From Minisyncoccota bacterium (lineage in GTDB: Bacteria > Patescibacteriota > Minisyncoccia > JAHIHE01 > JAGLIN01): a stretch of 42,486 nt of DNA. The notes beneath the pieces were generated by a model. The model was not told where the DNA came from, did no database searches, and worked only from the letters and a program-made list of their open reading frames with translations. Where the stretch lies: NCBI GenBank assembly GCA_023142995.1, contig JAGLIM010000014.1, positions 1 through 42,486 on the forward strand, given 5' to 3'. Position 1 is the stretch's first letter. The number at the start of each line of letters is the position of its first letter. The translations under genes and the position numbers were made by a program. Shown piece by piece: positions 16,680 through 25,059 of this stretch.

Positions 16680-17432
16680 TTAAACAAATTCTATTTCATC
16701 TCCTGTTGATAATTTTTGAATTCCGAATATCAAGTGAAATTTTGCTAATGTCGGAAAATCAACACAGTGCATAGGATAAAGATGTTCAGGCTTTTCTGCT
16801 TTAAAATATTCAATAGTCCTATCTACTGTTTCTTGATCATTTTGGAACAAATGAAATCCTCCGATCACAGCGTGCAATTTCTGACCAGTCACTTCTTTAG
16901 CATATTCACAGATATTGCAAATACCACAATGAGAACAACCAGCAATAACAATTGCTCCATTTTTAGACCTTATGGCTATTGCAGAATCATCAAGCATTTT
17001 ATCATTTTTATACATCCCCTTCTCAAAATTATTTTTTCTCGGAATTTCACCCAAATAGTAAACATTATCAGAAAACTCCAATGATCTTTTTGAAGTAATA
17101 ATTTCAAAATCAGATTTTATCTTACGAGATTCATTTAAAGGCAGTTTATTGATTATTTCAGGATGAATAATTAACTTCTTCTTATCTTTGAAATTATGAT
17201 GTTGTATTCCACCAGCATGATCCCAATGATAGTGAGAGAGAACTACAAAATTTGTTTCTTGAAGGTTGATACCTAATTGTTCAGCATTATGTTTATAAAT
17301 ACCAGTATGACCTGTATCAAAAAGTATATTCACATCATTTATTTGAACAAAAGCAGAAAAGCCCCACTCAGCCAAACATACTTCTGCTCCTTTATAACTT
17401 AATTGATTTTCACATAGAATTGTTATTTTCAT
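16680..17432 (-). CDS. MBL-fold metallo-hydrolase (COG1237 type)
   Basis: A 250-residue metallo-beta-lactamase-fold enzyme. The zinc motif HxHxDH is H67-Y-H69-W-D71-H72, preceded by the strand NILFDTGHTG. The C-terminal half has GAIVIAGCSHCGICNICEYA and HAVIGGFHLF, the sequences typical of the COG1237 subgroup, which includes archaeal 7,8-dihydropterin-6-yl-methyl-4-(beta-D-ribofuranosyl)aminobenzene 5'-phosphate synthase. A final H in YPMHCVDFPT completes the metal ligands. No signal peptide, so cytoplasmic. Family assignment is firm. The methanopterin-type reaction is unlikely in this organism, so the true substrate is unknown. Confidence 0.92.
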   Translation of the reverse strand: MKITILCENQLSYKGAEVCLAEWGFSAFVQINDVNILFDTGHTGIYKHNAEQLGINLQETNFVVLSHYHWDHAGGIQHHNFKDKKKLIIHPEIINKLPLNESRKIKSDFEIITSKRSLEFSDNVYYLGEIPRKNNFEKGMYKNDKMLDDSAIAIRSKNGAIVIAGCSHCGICNICEYAKEVTGQKLHAVIGGFHLFQNDQETVDRTIEYFKAEKPEHLYPMHCVDFPTLAKFHLIFGIQKLSTGDEIEFV

Positions 17433-17470
17433 AATATAATAAATTATCTTTTAATAAAACCTTCATTTTT

Positions 17471-18646
17471 TTATGCTTCAGAAATTACATCAAATACACC
17501 AGCTTTCGCGCTTCCTGTAATAGTAAGAGCATATACTTTTTTTGCTATATTTTGCGTAATAATCTTTTTAGCTGTTTCATTAAGTGTTGCGCCAGAGCCA
17601 GTCACATCATCAATAAGCAAAATATTATTATATTTTTGCGCATCATTTACAATAATTGTTTTTTTTGCATTTAACATTCTATCTTCTATTTTCTTCAAAC
17701 TTTTTTGTTGCACTGGAACAAGATTTTTTACTTTTGTAAAAAAAATCTTTTCACAAGGAATATTTAGCTGTTGAGCAATAAATGTCATAAGCTGTGTTTT
17801 TCTGGCAACTGTTGGAGGAATAAATGCTATACAATCAATATTATATTTAGAAATAATTATATCTGCGCTTTCCTGAATTTTTTCTACAATTTTTCTCATC
17901 AATACTCTATTTGCGCGACCAGATTTTGCTGTTCGCACCATTTGACTTAATGCTGTTTTACCAAAAACTGGCAAAGCATCAAAATCTCGATGAAACAATT
18001 TTTCTATAAATACTTCATTGCCAAAAACATATTGTAATTTATCAGTAGCATCAATCATTAATACTCCGCTTTTTTTATTATAATATTTTTCCCGCATACT
18101 AACATATTCTTGCGCAAGATTCTCAATATCTTTTCTACCAGAGGTATGTTCTGCCCAATATACAAAACCTTTTATACCTTCCAACAATCGTCCTTCTGGA
18201 GTTGTATATACATAATATTTTTCAATAATTTCCTTTTGCTCTGGTAAAAATAAACTATTATTTTTTTGTGATATATACGTATAAACGATCTTTTTAGGCG
18301 GTGTACCAAACTTTTTGATAATATCACTATCAATGAAATTTTTAATGTATTTCTTTGCCGAATTTACGCTTATACCCCACACACGTGCGAAATCATCTAT
18401 ACTCATTTGCTCAATGTGTTCAAAAAGAAAAGTAACTGCTTTATTATTTATAGTAAGTTTATATTTTACACCAGAACCATTTTTCACAGTCTTTTTTAAA
18501 ATATCATCAATAATAAGTTCACGCAGTATTTTCCCTATACTCTCACGAGAAAGTATGCTTCTGTTTTCAATATCAGAAATAGCGAAAACTCCTGTTTCTA
18601 GCAGAATATTTACAATGATTTTATGCTGTTCATTTTTACCTGTCAT
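17471..18646 (-). CDS. HTH-phosphoribosyltransferase transcriptional regulator
   Basis: The start at 18646 (MTGKNEQH, 391 residues) is chosen because a consensus promoter lies inside the longer frame that begins at 18682. TATAAT ends 7 bases before this ATG, so the message would be leaderless. The N-terminus is built of winged-helix-type segments (IVNILLETGVFAISDIENRS, then MSIDDFARVWGISVNSAKKY). The C-terminal half is a type I phosphoribosyltransferase domain with the PRPP loop NILLIDDVTGSGATLNETAK at about 340-358. The architecture recalls B. subtilis PurR, where a PRT domain senses PRPP. Two palindromes upstream (18712, 18783) are candidate operators. The regulatory role is inferred; catalytic salvage activity is not excluded. 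Confidence 0.85.
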   Translation of the reverse strand: MTGKNEQHKIIVNILLETGVFAISDIENRSILSRESIGKILRELIIDDILKKTVKNGSGVKYKLTINNKAVTFLFEHIEQMSIDDFARVWGISVNSAKKYIKNFIDSDIIKKFGTPPKKIVYTYISQKNNSLFLPEQKEIIEKYYVYTTPEGRLLEGIKGFVYWAEHTSGRKDIENLAQEYVSMREKYYNKKSGVLMIDATDKLQYVFGNEVFIEKLFHRDFDALPVFGKTALSQMVRTAKSGRANRVLMRKIVEKIQESADIIISKYNIDCIAFIPPTVARKTQLMTFIAQQLNIPCEKIFFTKVKNLVPVQQKSLKKIEDRMLNAKKTIIVNDAQKYNNILLIDDVTGSGATLNETAKKIITQNIAKKVYALTITGSAKAGVFDVISEA

Positions 18647-18653
18647 ATTACAT

Positions 18654-18682
18654 ATTATACTATAGATAAATTTACTTGTCAA
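18654..18682 (-). promoter_or_regulatory. Consensus promoter of the HTH-PRTase gene (leaderless start)
   Basis: On the minus strand TTGACA (18682-18677), 17-bp spacer, TATAAT (18659-18654), then seven bases to ATG. The spacer contains ATCTATAGTA, one arm of the palindromes at 18712 and 18783, so a bound regulator would sit on the promoter. Confidence 0.85.
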
Positions 18683-18711
18683 TACTAGTTTATTAGCTTA
18701 AATAAAGTAAA

Positions 18712-18738
18712 ATCTATAGTACGTATTGTACTATAGAT
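18712..18738. promoter_or_regulatory. Palindromic operator candidate 1
   Basis: ATCTATAGTAC and its exact inverse GTACTATAGAT flank a 5-bp spacer GTATT. It is about 30 bp upstream of the -35 box of the HTH-PRTase gene. Confidence 0.75.
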
Positions 18739-18782
18739 ATAAAACACACAAAACACTGCTTTGTCGGCTTAAATAAGCTAAA

Positions 18783-18808
18783 ATCTATAGTACACATTGT
18801 ACTATAGA
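18783..18808. promoter_or_regulatory. Palindromic operator candidate 2
   Basis: ATCTATAGTAC, spacer ACATT, GTACTATAGA. It lies exactly 71 bp from candidate 1 within a duplicated segment (CTTAAATAA...AAAATCTATAGTAC at 18698 and 18769), and 34 bp after the Nudix stop codon. Confidence 0.75.
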
Positions 18809-18841
18809 CTTTTATTATTTTTCACAAAAATTGCTTTGTAT

Positions 18842-19267
18842 TTATTCGAAGACAACTCCTGATAAATATCTTTCTATTAAAATTCTATCAGCTGGAAATA
18901 AGTTTAATTTCAATGCATCTTCTATATTATACCACGCCCAATCTAATCGCCCTTCGTCATATAGGTCAGTAAGTTTACCAGAAACATAAGCTGCTTTCAT
19001 ACCAATAGTAACATAATTTTTTTGTTTATCTTCACGATAAAAATCATATACAGAAATAAGTTGTACGCTATCACAAGTTGCTCCGCTTTCTTCACAAACT
19101 TCACGAACTGCACATTCTTTGAGACTTTCACCATTTTCCCAATGTCCTCCTGGAACACCATATACATCTCCTTTGCGAGTATCTTTACCCATAAGTATTT
19201 GATCATTTTTTATAACAACCGTAGCCACACCAATAGAAGGACGGTTAGTTTTATCTTCTTTTGTCAT
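18842..19267 (-). CDS. Nudix hydrolase
   Basis: A 141-residue single-domain protein. The Nudix box is complete: G41-x5-E47-x7-R55-E56-V-C-E-E-S-G-A, preceded by YGVPGGHW. The N-terminal strand IGVATVVIKNDQILMGK and the later VTIGMKAAYVSGKL are typical of MutT-like nucleotide hydrolases that split nucleoside diphosphate derivatives. The W in GGHWENGES and DWAWYNIED at the C-terminal helix resemble dCTP/ADP-ribose-type members, but the substrate cannot be fixed. It is upstream of the HTH-PRTase gene on the same strand, with the palindromes between them, which suggests a nucleotide-related unit (inferred). Confidence 0.93.
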   Translation of the reverse strand: MTKEDKTNRPSIGVATVVIKNDQILMGKDTRKGDVYGVPGGHWENGESLKECAVREVCEESGATCDSVQLISVYDFYREDKQKNYVTIGMKAAYVSGKLTDLYDEGRLDWAWYNIEDALKLNLFPADRILIERYLSGVVFE

Positions 19268-19351
19268 ATTTTTTCTATTATATATTAATATTTTATTTAG
19301 ATTAGTTCAACATCTTTGATTGTCAGTGTCTTCAGGTATTGGTTCTTCGTT

Positions 19352-19450
19352 GCGGGAACTGGTTTAAAACCAATTCCTAATGTTTCCCATACAGGTAAGA
19401 TAAGATGAAACTTAAAAACATAGGAAACGGGTTTTAAACCCGTTCCCGCA
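19352..19450 (-). repeat. REP/BIME element A
   Basis: Minus-oriented copy of the two-hairpin element: HP2 (GCGGGAACTGGTTT...) then linker then HP1 (ACGGGTTTTAAACCCGTTCC). It begins 22 bases after the stop of the gene at 19472. Confidence 0.9.
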
Positions 19451-19471
19451 AAAAGCTGTAAAAAAGTTTTT

Positions 19472-20062
19472 TTATATCTTTTTTGGATCCAATTCTTCAA
19501 ATTGTTCTTCTGAATATATGCCGATTCCCGTTAATTTCCTATCTTCTCTATCGCTATTAGTATATAAAGTAATATGGGATAAAGGAACCTTAAATTGTTT
19601 ATCCAGCAACAGATTTAATTTTTGATAAAATTCGTCCATTCCATTGATTTCAGCTATTTGCACAATTGATTCGCGTTTTTCAGAAATTTCCACTTCTGGG
19701 TCATCTTCATCTGGATAATTATAGTCTTTACATATATAATAAAAATCATTTTTCAAAACAGCTTCCCATTCTATTGATTCGCTTAGCTTACTTATTTCAT
19801 TTATTTTTTCTTCTTTTTCTTTTTCACTTAGATCGCTGATAGCATTTAAGATCTCATCCCCAGTATCATAGCCAATAACAGTGAGATGAAATTCATTTTT
19901 TTCTAATAACCCAAACTGTTCAGCCTCTTCTCTCTTAATTTCCAAATTGGGAACAGAGCCATCAATGTTCAAGATCAAAGTAGCACTCTCCGAAGAAAAC
20001 GCAGCCTCTACTGACACTTTTTTGCTTTCTGTTTCGTATGCTCTATCATATAATTCTTTCAT
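19472..20062 (-). CDS. 2H phosphoesterase-like protein
   Basis: A 196-residue cytoplasmic protein with two H-x-T motifs, H59-L-T61 in NEFHLTVIG and H163-I-T165 in PLSHITLYT, each on a predicted beta strand and about 100 residues apart. That is the pattern of the 2H phosphoesterase superfamily (2'-5' RNA ligase, LigT, cyclic phosphodiesterases). The middle (about 70-135) is charged and Glu-rich (SEKEKEEKINEISK), longer than in compact LigT. The N-terminus (YDRAYETESKK) has no signal. It may act on 2',3'-cyclic phosphate or 2'-5' linked RNA or nucleotides. Assignment rests on the paired motifs only. Confidence 0.68.
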   Translation of the reverse strand: MKELYDRAYETESKKVSVEAAFSSESATLILNIDGSVPNLEIKREEAEQFGLLEKNEFHLTVIGYDTGDEILNAISDLSEKEKEEKINEISKLSESIEWEAVLKNDFYYICKDYNYPDEDDPEVEISEKRESIVQIAEINGMDEFYQKLNLLLDKQFKVPLSHITLYTNSDREDRKLTGIGIYSEEQFEELDPKKI

Positions 20063-20109
20063 ATTTATAATTTAATTAATAATAAATAAAGTTCCGAAAA
20101 ATATAATCC

Positions 20110-20163
20110 TTGTCATTCTTGTAAATGTTAGATAATTTGTTGACAGAAATTTTGTCATCAAAT
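20110..20163 (+). repeat. Dispersed repeat family 2, copy a
   Basis: TTGTCATTCTTGTAAAT ... GACAGAAATTTTGTCATC. It matches the reverse strand at 39493-39562 and, more loosely, 39250. It lies between the genes at 19472 and 20177. Confidence 0.65.
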
Positions 20164-20176
20164 ATTAAAATCTTAT

Positions 20177-20917
20177 TTATCTTGCTCTCCCTTTTTCTTG
20201 TTCTGACGAAATAATATCATCAAACTCTGTTTGAGAGATATATTGTGGAATATATGACCCATTGTTATTTTCAATTAGTCTCATAAAAGCGCGCAAATGA
20301 TTGCGAGAACCCTTGTTGAGATTATTATATGTTGCAATAATATCTGCGTTATTTGTTTTCGCTGAGAGTTCATTAAGGTCTTTAATGTCAAGGTCTTCAA
20401 CGATTGCTCCCACTGTTAACGCATCTAAAAGAGACAGATTGCCTTGTTCTAATAAATTTTGATATAATTCGTCTAACTCAAAAGAAGTAAAAACTCCGAC
20501 GCTGTCGTCTTTAACTGGATCTTCTATTTCATAGCGATCTAAAAGAACCTTTATCGCATCTGTATGAGTTTGTTCTGATTTTGCAATATTAGTAAAAATT
20601 TGCATCCCCCATTTTTCTCCTAGAGTATTATAAACATCTCTTGCCAATTTTTCTTCTTCACGCATCAGAACAAGACCGTCAATTTCTTCATTGCTTAACT
20701 GTGATTCTGGAATATCTTTGATCAGTTCATTTCCTTCAATAAAATCGCTTTGGTCTATGACATATTCATCTGGAGGTGTTTGATTTTCTATTACACTTTG
20801 TGTCTCTATTATATTCGTAATTTCCTGATTTTCTGATTTATTAATATACCAAAATAATACAGCTATAGACAACAATAAAATTGTAAACCCCGCTAATTGT
20901 TTTTTTAAATTTTTCAT
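20177..20917 (-). CDS. DUF2202 ferritin-like protein, membrane-anchored
   Basis: A 246-residue protein with an N-terminal anchor helix (about 9-24, FTILLLSIAVLFWYI) and a linker. From about 75 to 235 it carries a DUF2202 domain: EEIDGLVLMREEEKLARDVY, IFTNIAKSEQTHTDAIKVLL, then NNLNKGSRNHLRAFMRLIE. The E-x-x-H-like Glu/His pairs (REEEKLA, SEQTH, NHLRAF) are where ferritin-like four-helix proteins bind two metals. Usually exported with unknown function; an oxidant or metal-related role is inferred from the fold. Its length is normal. No operon partner is obvious. Confidence 0.9.
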   Translation of the reverse strand: MKNLKKQLAGFTILLLSIAVLFWYINKSENQEITNIIETQSVIENQTPPDEYVIDQSDFIEGNELIKDIPESQLSNEEIDGLVLMREEEKLARDVYNTLGEKWGMQIFTNIAKSEQTHTDAIKVLLDRYEIEDPVKDDSVGVFTSFELDELYQNLLEQGNLSLLDALTVGAIVEDLDIKDLNELSAKTNNADIIATYNNLNKGSRNHLRAFMRLIENNNGSYIPQYISQTEFDDIISSEQEKGRAR

Positions 20918-20994
20918 AGTGTTGTTTGGTTAATAATTATAAATATTTTTTAATTGTTTGAAGTTTATCTTGGAAAAATATAATATTGTTATTG

Positions 20995-21348
20995 TTATTC
21001 AATTATTCTATTGCCAAGATCTTCTATCATCTTTCTTATTTCTCCCATAAGCTCTTCCTTGGTATCAAACTTTCCAATTAAATATTTATAATCATTAAAA
21101 AGTAGTAGAGATTTTTGAAAATCTTTTAAAACATCTGAAATACTGGCTATCCTCCATTTTCCATTTTCTTTTTTAACAAAAATCCCATATCCATTTATAT
21201 TTTCAAAACTATCATCTGTTTCTTTAAATGAAGTTTCCGCTAGCTTTTTGATTTCTTCTGCAAAATCTTTTAAACTTTCAAAGTCCAGCTCTTCTGGCTT
21301 GATTGTTTCTGAATTCTTATTTTCATTTCCTGGTATTGATTCATACAT
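20995..21348 (-). CDS. Hypothetical 117-residue protein
   Basis: Acidic, soluble, mostly helical at both ends (ELDFESLKDFAEEIKKLAET and KEELMGEIRKMIEDLGNR) with a short strand-turn-strand centre (GYGIFVKKENGKWRIASI). The central GxxVxKENGKWRI could be a small beta hairpin. No signal, membrane helix or metal motif is seen, and I do not recognise a family. It lies downstream of REP copy B and upstream of the DUF2202 gene on the same strand, with a 77-base gap. Confidence 0.68.
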   Translation of the reverse strand: MYESIPGNENKNSETIKPEELDFESLKDFAEEIKKLAETSFKETDDSFENINGYGIFVKKENGKWRIASISDVLKDFQKSLLLFNDYKYLIGKFDTKEELMGEIRKMIEDLGNRIIE

Positions 21349-21400
21349 ATTTTTTTAGTTAAACAAATTAATTAAATTAAATACTCTGTATATTTTCCTT

Positions 21401-21497
21401 CGCGGGAGCGGGTTTGCAACCCGTTCCTTTTGTTTTTAAGTTTCATCTTATTTTACCTGTATAAAAAACATTGGAAACGGCTAAACCAATTCCTGCG
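21401..21497 (+). repeat. REP/BIME element B
   Basis: Plus-oriented copy. HP1 is intact (GAGCGGGTTTGCAACCCGTT); HP2 is eroded (GGAAACGG-CTAAACCAATTCC). Between this copy and 21660 I see only AT-rich sequence. Confidence 0.85.
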
Positions 21498-21660
21498 ATA
21501 AGGATGTATCTACTTATAGTCCTATTATATCACATCACAAACAATGGGAAATGGAACTTTTTAAATATCCCAAATTAATTATAAATATACTCCTTCGCTC
21601 TTAAAATTACATTCTTGTTATTTTAAGTCAATACTTATTTTATCTAAAATTAGTTGATTC

Positions 21661-21821
21661 TTAGGACTACTACACAAATAATATTTCAAAGTTTACTTAG
21701 CTTTATATTAGATTGGTTTGAAAAAAAATGAGGGATATTGATATATACTGAAAGTTTTTTCAAGACAAGATGATGTGAAGATGAGGTAAAATTTGGGAGA
21801 TTATTTGTGTAGTGGTCCTAA
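21661..21821. mobile_element. MITE-like element with 22-bp terminal inverted repeats
   Basis: The left end TTAGGACTACTACACAAATA (plus AT) is inverted at the right end (21800-21821) with one mismatch; 161 bp in all and no coding capacity. If the ends are read as GGAC...GTCC, a TA dinucleotide flanks both sides, the target duplication of IS630/Tc1-mariner elements. No matching transposase is in the window. Confidence 0.8.
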
Positions 21822-21889
21822 AATACGAACTTACGGCATATTATACGAAATTATTTTAACAAAGGAGTATAAATACTGATGAAATTTTA

Positions 21890-21926
21890 TAAAAAAATAA
21901 AGATAGATCATCTACAATCTATCTTT
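21890..21926 (-). terminator. Terminator of the DUF5701 gene
   Basis: On the minus strand AAAGATAGAT pairs with ATCTATCTTT over an 8-base loop, then TATTTTTTTAT. It starts 12 bases after the stop codon. Confidence 0.85.
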
Positions 21927-21937
21927 TCAACATATAA

Positions 21938-22516
21938 TTACCGATATACACAAGAGGGAGAGCCCCGCTTGTTATTTTTAACGTCAGTCCTCCGACAGCT
22001 GAGAAGCGGTTTGGTGCCAAGATAAATATTAGGCACAAGCCCGTCTCGCTCAAGATAAGATCCCATGCAATCTACACCGTTTTCAAGAAGAACATTGGTC
22101 TGAAGAGATAAGGCAATTCCCTCATCGATAGTAAGACATGACCTTCCCTGCTCTTTAATAAGAACTTCTGCCTCACTTGGAGACTTGCCGATCATATCTC
22201 TTCCACTTTCAACATCATAGATGAAATATGGTTCCTCACGCACACTGACCATATCTCTGATTTCTGACTGATCAAGAAAATTGTGTCCATAATATCTATC
22301 ACAACAAACCATTTTCATCAGAGCATCAAGTCCGAGCTCTGATCGTGGAACCACTGCAATAAATGGTATGTGAAGTGGAACTATTCCCTTTATTCGATAC
22401 ATTTTTTCAGCAACACTTTCTTCCTTGCTCTTCAGGTAATCAATTACACTTTTTGGGCAATCTCTTTCCTGAAGAGTTCTAATCTGTCTATGAAATAATT
22501 CTTTATCATAAAACAT
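21938..22516 (-). CDS. DUF5701 family protein
   Basis: A 192-residue soluble protein with no signal. The C-terminal half carries the family signature: YFIYDVESGRDM, then PSEAEVLIKEQGRSCLTIDE, then GIAL, then VPNIYLGTKPLLSCRR and the terminal RGSPSCVYR. In other DUF5701 proteins this reads as LTIDEGIAL ... GSASC-x-R, so the match is convincing. Conserved Cys residues near the end may bind metal or be redox-active; function is unknown. It has a promoter, a strong GGAGG nine bases before ATG and its own terminator, so it is an independent transcript. This regulatory layout is shared with the gene at 11314 and contrasts with the leader-poor neighbours. Confidence 0.8.
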   Translation of the reverse strand: MFYDKELFHRQIRTLQERDCPKSVIDYLKSKEESVAEKMYRIKGIVPLHIPFIAVVPRSELGLDALMKMVCCDRYYGHNFLDQSEIRDMVSVREEPYFIYDVESGRDMIGKSPSEAEVLIKEQGRSCLTIDEGIALSLQTNVLLENGVDCMGSYLERDGLVPNIYLGTKPLLSCRRTDVKNNKRGSPSCVYR

Positions 22517-22549
22517 ACTAAAAAACCTCCTATTATACTACGTAAACGC

Positions 22550-22578
22550 AACATAGCATATTTTACTGCGATAGTCAA
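22550..22578 (-). promoter_or_regulatory. Promoter of the DUF5701 gene
   Basis: On the minus strand TTGACT (22578-22573), 17-bp spacer, TATGTT (22555-22550). The Shine-Dalgarno GGAGG is at 22530-22526. Confidence 0.65.
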
Positions 22579-22682
22579 TTATCTGCTATTTGACCTTCTT
22601 TTTCTTTTCACGTTTTATTTATAAATTACGGAAAAATGATTTTGGACCACTTGCAAGAAATATCAGTTTTTATCAAACCAAT

Positions 22683-25007
22683 TTATCTTCTACTATAATC
22701 CCATTCTATTTTGGTAATACTACTTGCTCCCATTAGAGAAGATGAGTATGAATCAGAGCCTTTAACACGCGTTTCATTTTCTATCGATTCAACGATAATA
22801 TCTTTTTCGCCAATGAAAAAATTGCCCACATTAGAAAAATATTTTGGACATTTGATCTCACCATTAGAAAGTGTAACGAAGTCACACTCGCCATACATTT
22901 GAAATGTGTCTCTAAAGATATATTCACCCTGACCAAGAACAGCTTGCGCGCCAGTATATGTTTTGTTTTTTGTCATTCGCACGATCGTATCAAGTTCTGT
23001 CTCATTATTAATAAAAGCTCCGCGACTCTCTGGATGCGGGTGCTCGCGCTTTGTCTCTCCAGAACCTGTGATATTATGATATTCACTCGTTTCTTTATAA
23101 GTGTATTTAATATCTTGCTTCATTACCTGAAATTCAATATCTATTGTTGGATTTTTTAAAACTGCCAAAGGATTCATATTATTATTTTTCCCTACAGTAA
23201 CTTGCTCTAATTCTTCTTTTATTATCACGCTCCAAGTTTTTGTTACAGTTACAAGAGGATGTGGTAAGATCATTGTTTCGGTAGCCTTAAGCGTTCCATA
23301 CCAAGTACCGCTACAAGCCTCTGCCTTGCCTTCGGTTTTAATTTCTATTGCTCCTGTGCTATTTGTTTTTTCAGCATTGCTAAAAATAAGAACAACATAA
23401 TTCAAATTTTCTTCGGTGCATTTGTCTTTGTCATCCTCATCACAATACAGACAGAATCTTCGCTCTTCTTTGTCCGTCCAATCTTCAATTTTTGTGCTTC
23501 TGTCCTGAAGATATATAATTGCCTTGATACTTGCTTTATCAGATTGACTCGTGAATTTTTTCAGGTCTTTGAAAATAAGCTGTTTGAACATATTTTGATC
23601 AACAACATTATTGATCTTCAAAACTTGAGCAGATAAAGGTCTAATGCTATTAACACTGATCTTATCATCACCAGCAACAAATTCATTAATGGCATTTGTT
23701 CCTGAAGATATAGTAGAAAAACCATTTACATCAGTATAATATCTGATTGGAGTTATATTATAGTTCCACAAAGTAAACTCTTTCCACTGACCTTTGAAAC
23801 CGTCAGAGATATTATCGTCTATTGCGTCCAAACAGCCGGCATAATTACAATCTTCCCAAATATTTCTGATTATTTCATTTCCTGAATTTTGTGTCAAATA
23901 GTATGGAAAAATATACGCGCCATACTTAAAGGTATTAGGTTGATTATCATATAATGTTTTTTCTGGATATGGAATGAAATACTTTAGTCTTTTTTGTTCA
24001 TAATTGAATCCTTTATAGATGAAATCTTCCGCCCAAACTGCAGTTGCTTCCGCCCACCAACGAGAATTATTCAAACTCCAGGTATATGAATATTGAAAGA
24101 TGTGAAACATTTCATGTGCTAGATTTCTTTTGTAATGATTATCAAAATTAAGCCAACCAGCATTTACAATAATATAACCACTAGAAGGAAAAGGAGCTAG
24201 ATCACAGACTGCCACTGCAGCAGCTCTTGTATATAAGGGACCAATATAGATGTCCAATGCGTCATCACCGCCCCAAGCCCCATCACTTTCAGGTTCTCTT
24301 TGCAAAAGCTCTGTAAATCTTTCGTAGATGCGATCATTATTTAGCGTTGTTTGTAATCTTTCTGCCATAGAAAATAGTGTTGCCTGGTCAATATCCATCA
24401 GATAACCCTGACTTGCTTCTGGCGCATTAATACTGACATCTGGGTACCATATTTTCACTCTACTGCCAGCGGCAAACAAATAACAATCATCACAATATAG
24501 ATTTGCGTTTACATTTGTTCTGGCAGAAGCTGACGGAATAATTTTTGAGATGATTTCATCTGTATCATCTTCGTTAATTGATTCTTGATATTTGAGATTG
24601 AAGTAGCTTTCCTGATCGTTCGGTCTTTTCAGAAATGGAGAGAGCTCTTTTTGTGTTTCAAGCGACAAAGAATCAAACGCCTCTCTCGTTTCAATAAATG
24701 ATTCATTTGCCTCAAGCATCATTACTTCGCTTGCATATTCACTCGGCAATTTATCATTACCAAAAATCGCATACATTTTATAGATCAAAGATGTCTCAAG
24801 ATCAATTTTCTTTTCGGTAAGGGCTTTGTTAATTAAATCAAGACTGCTATCACCCTCCAAATCATAAAGATCATCTTCTTGCTCTTGGGTGTTGCCGTTT
24901 GCTTGTTCTTTTGCTTTATCGTCTGTTTTTGTCATATAGAAAGCAAAGATCATTATTGCAATAATAGACAATATTACAGCGTAGGTTGTGATTTGTTTTT
25001 TTGTCAT
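22683..25007 (-). CDS. Membrane-anchored gluzincin-like metallopeptidase
   Basis: A 774-residue exported protein anchored by one N-terminal helix (about 6-24, TTYAVILSIIAIMIFAFYM). An acidic helical segment (about 35-165) precedes a pair of Cys (CDDC). The catalytic-type zinc motif is H298-E299-M-F-H302 within NLAHEMFHIFQYSY. The downstream E320 in RWWAEATAVWAED fits the third ligand of gluzincin peptidases. The C-terminal 350 residues are beta-rich with a Cys-containing segment (FCLYCDEDDKDKC) and contain no known domain I can name. It is likely a surface or secreted protease; the substrate is unknown. Two REP copies lie just upstream of its start. Confidence 0.82.
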   Translation of the reverse strand: MTKKQITTYAVILSIIAIMIFAFYMTKTDDKAKEQANGNTQEQEDDLYDLEGDSSLDLINKALTEKKIDLETSLIYKMYAIFGNDKLPSEYASEVMMLEANESFIETREAFDSLSLETQKELSPFLKRPNDQESYFNLKYQESINEDDTDEIISKIIPSASARTNVNANLYCDDCYLFAAGSRVKIWYPDVSINAPEASQGYLMDIDQATLFSMAERLQTTLNNDRIYERFTELLQREPESDGAWGGDDALDIYIGPLYTRAAAVAVCDLAPFPSSGYIIVNAGWLNFDNHYKRNLAHEMFHIFQYSYTWSLNNSRWWAEATAVWAEDFIYKGFNYEQKRLKYFIPYPEKTLYDNQPNTFKYGAYIFPYYLTQNSGNEIIRNIWEDCNYAGCLDAIDDNISDGFKGQWKEFTLWNYNITPIRYYTDVNGFSTISSGTNAINEFVAGDDKISVNSIRPLSAQVLKINNVVDQNMFKQLIFKDLKKFTSQSDKASIKAIIYLQDRSTKIEDWTDKEERRFCLYCDEDDKDKCTEENLNYVVLIFSNAEKTNSTGAIEIKTEGKAEACSGTWYGTLKATETMILPHPLVTVTKTWSVIIKEELEQVTVGKNNNMNPLAVLKNPTIDIEFQVMKQDIKYTYKETSEYHNITGSGETKREHPHPESRGAFINNETELDTIVRMTKNKTYTGAQAVLGQGEYIFRDTFQMYGECDFVTLSNGEIKCPKYFSNVGNFFIGEKDIIVESIENETRVKGSDSYSSSLMGASSITKIEWDYSRR

Positions 25008-25059
25008 GATTTTTTGTTATATAAAAAGTTTTATTTTATTCGCGGAAATAGACTTCTTT

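Noticed and set aside
19297-19500. 67-residue minus-strand frame
   Set aside because: It is a translation across REP copy A; similar frames appear at 24879, 27226 and 27276 for the same reason.
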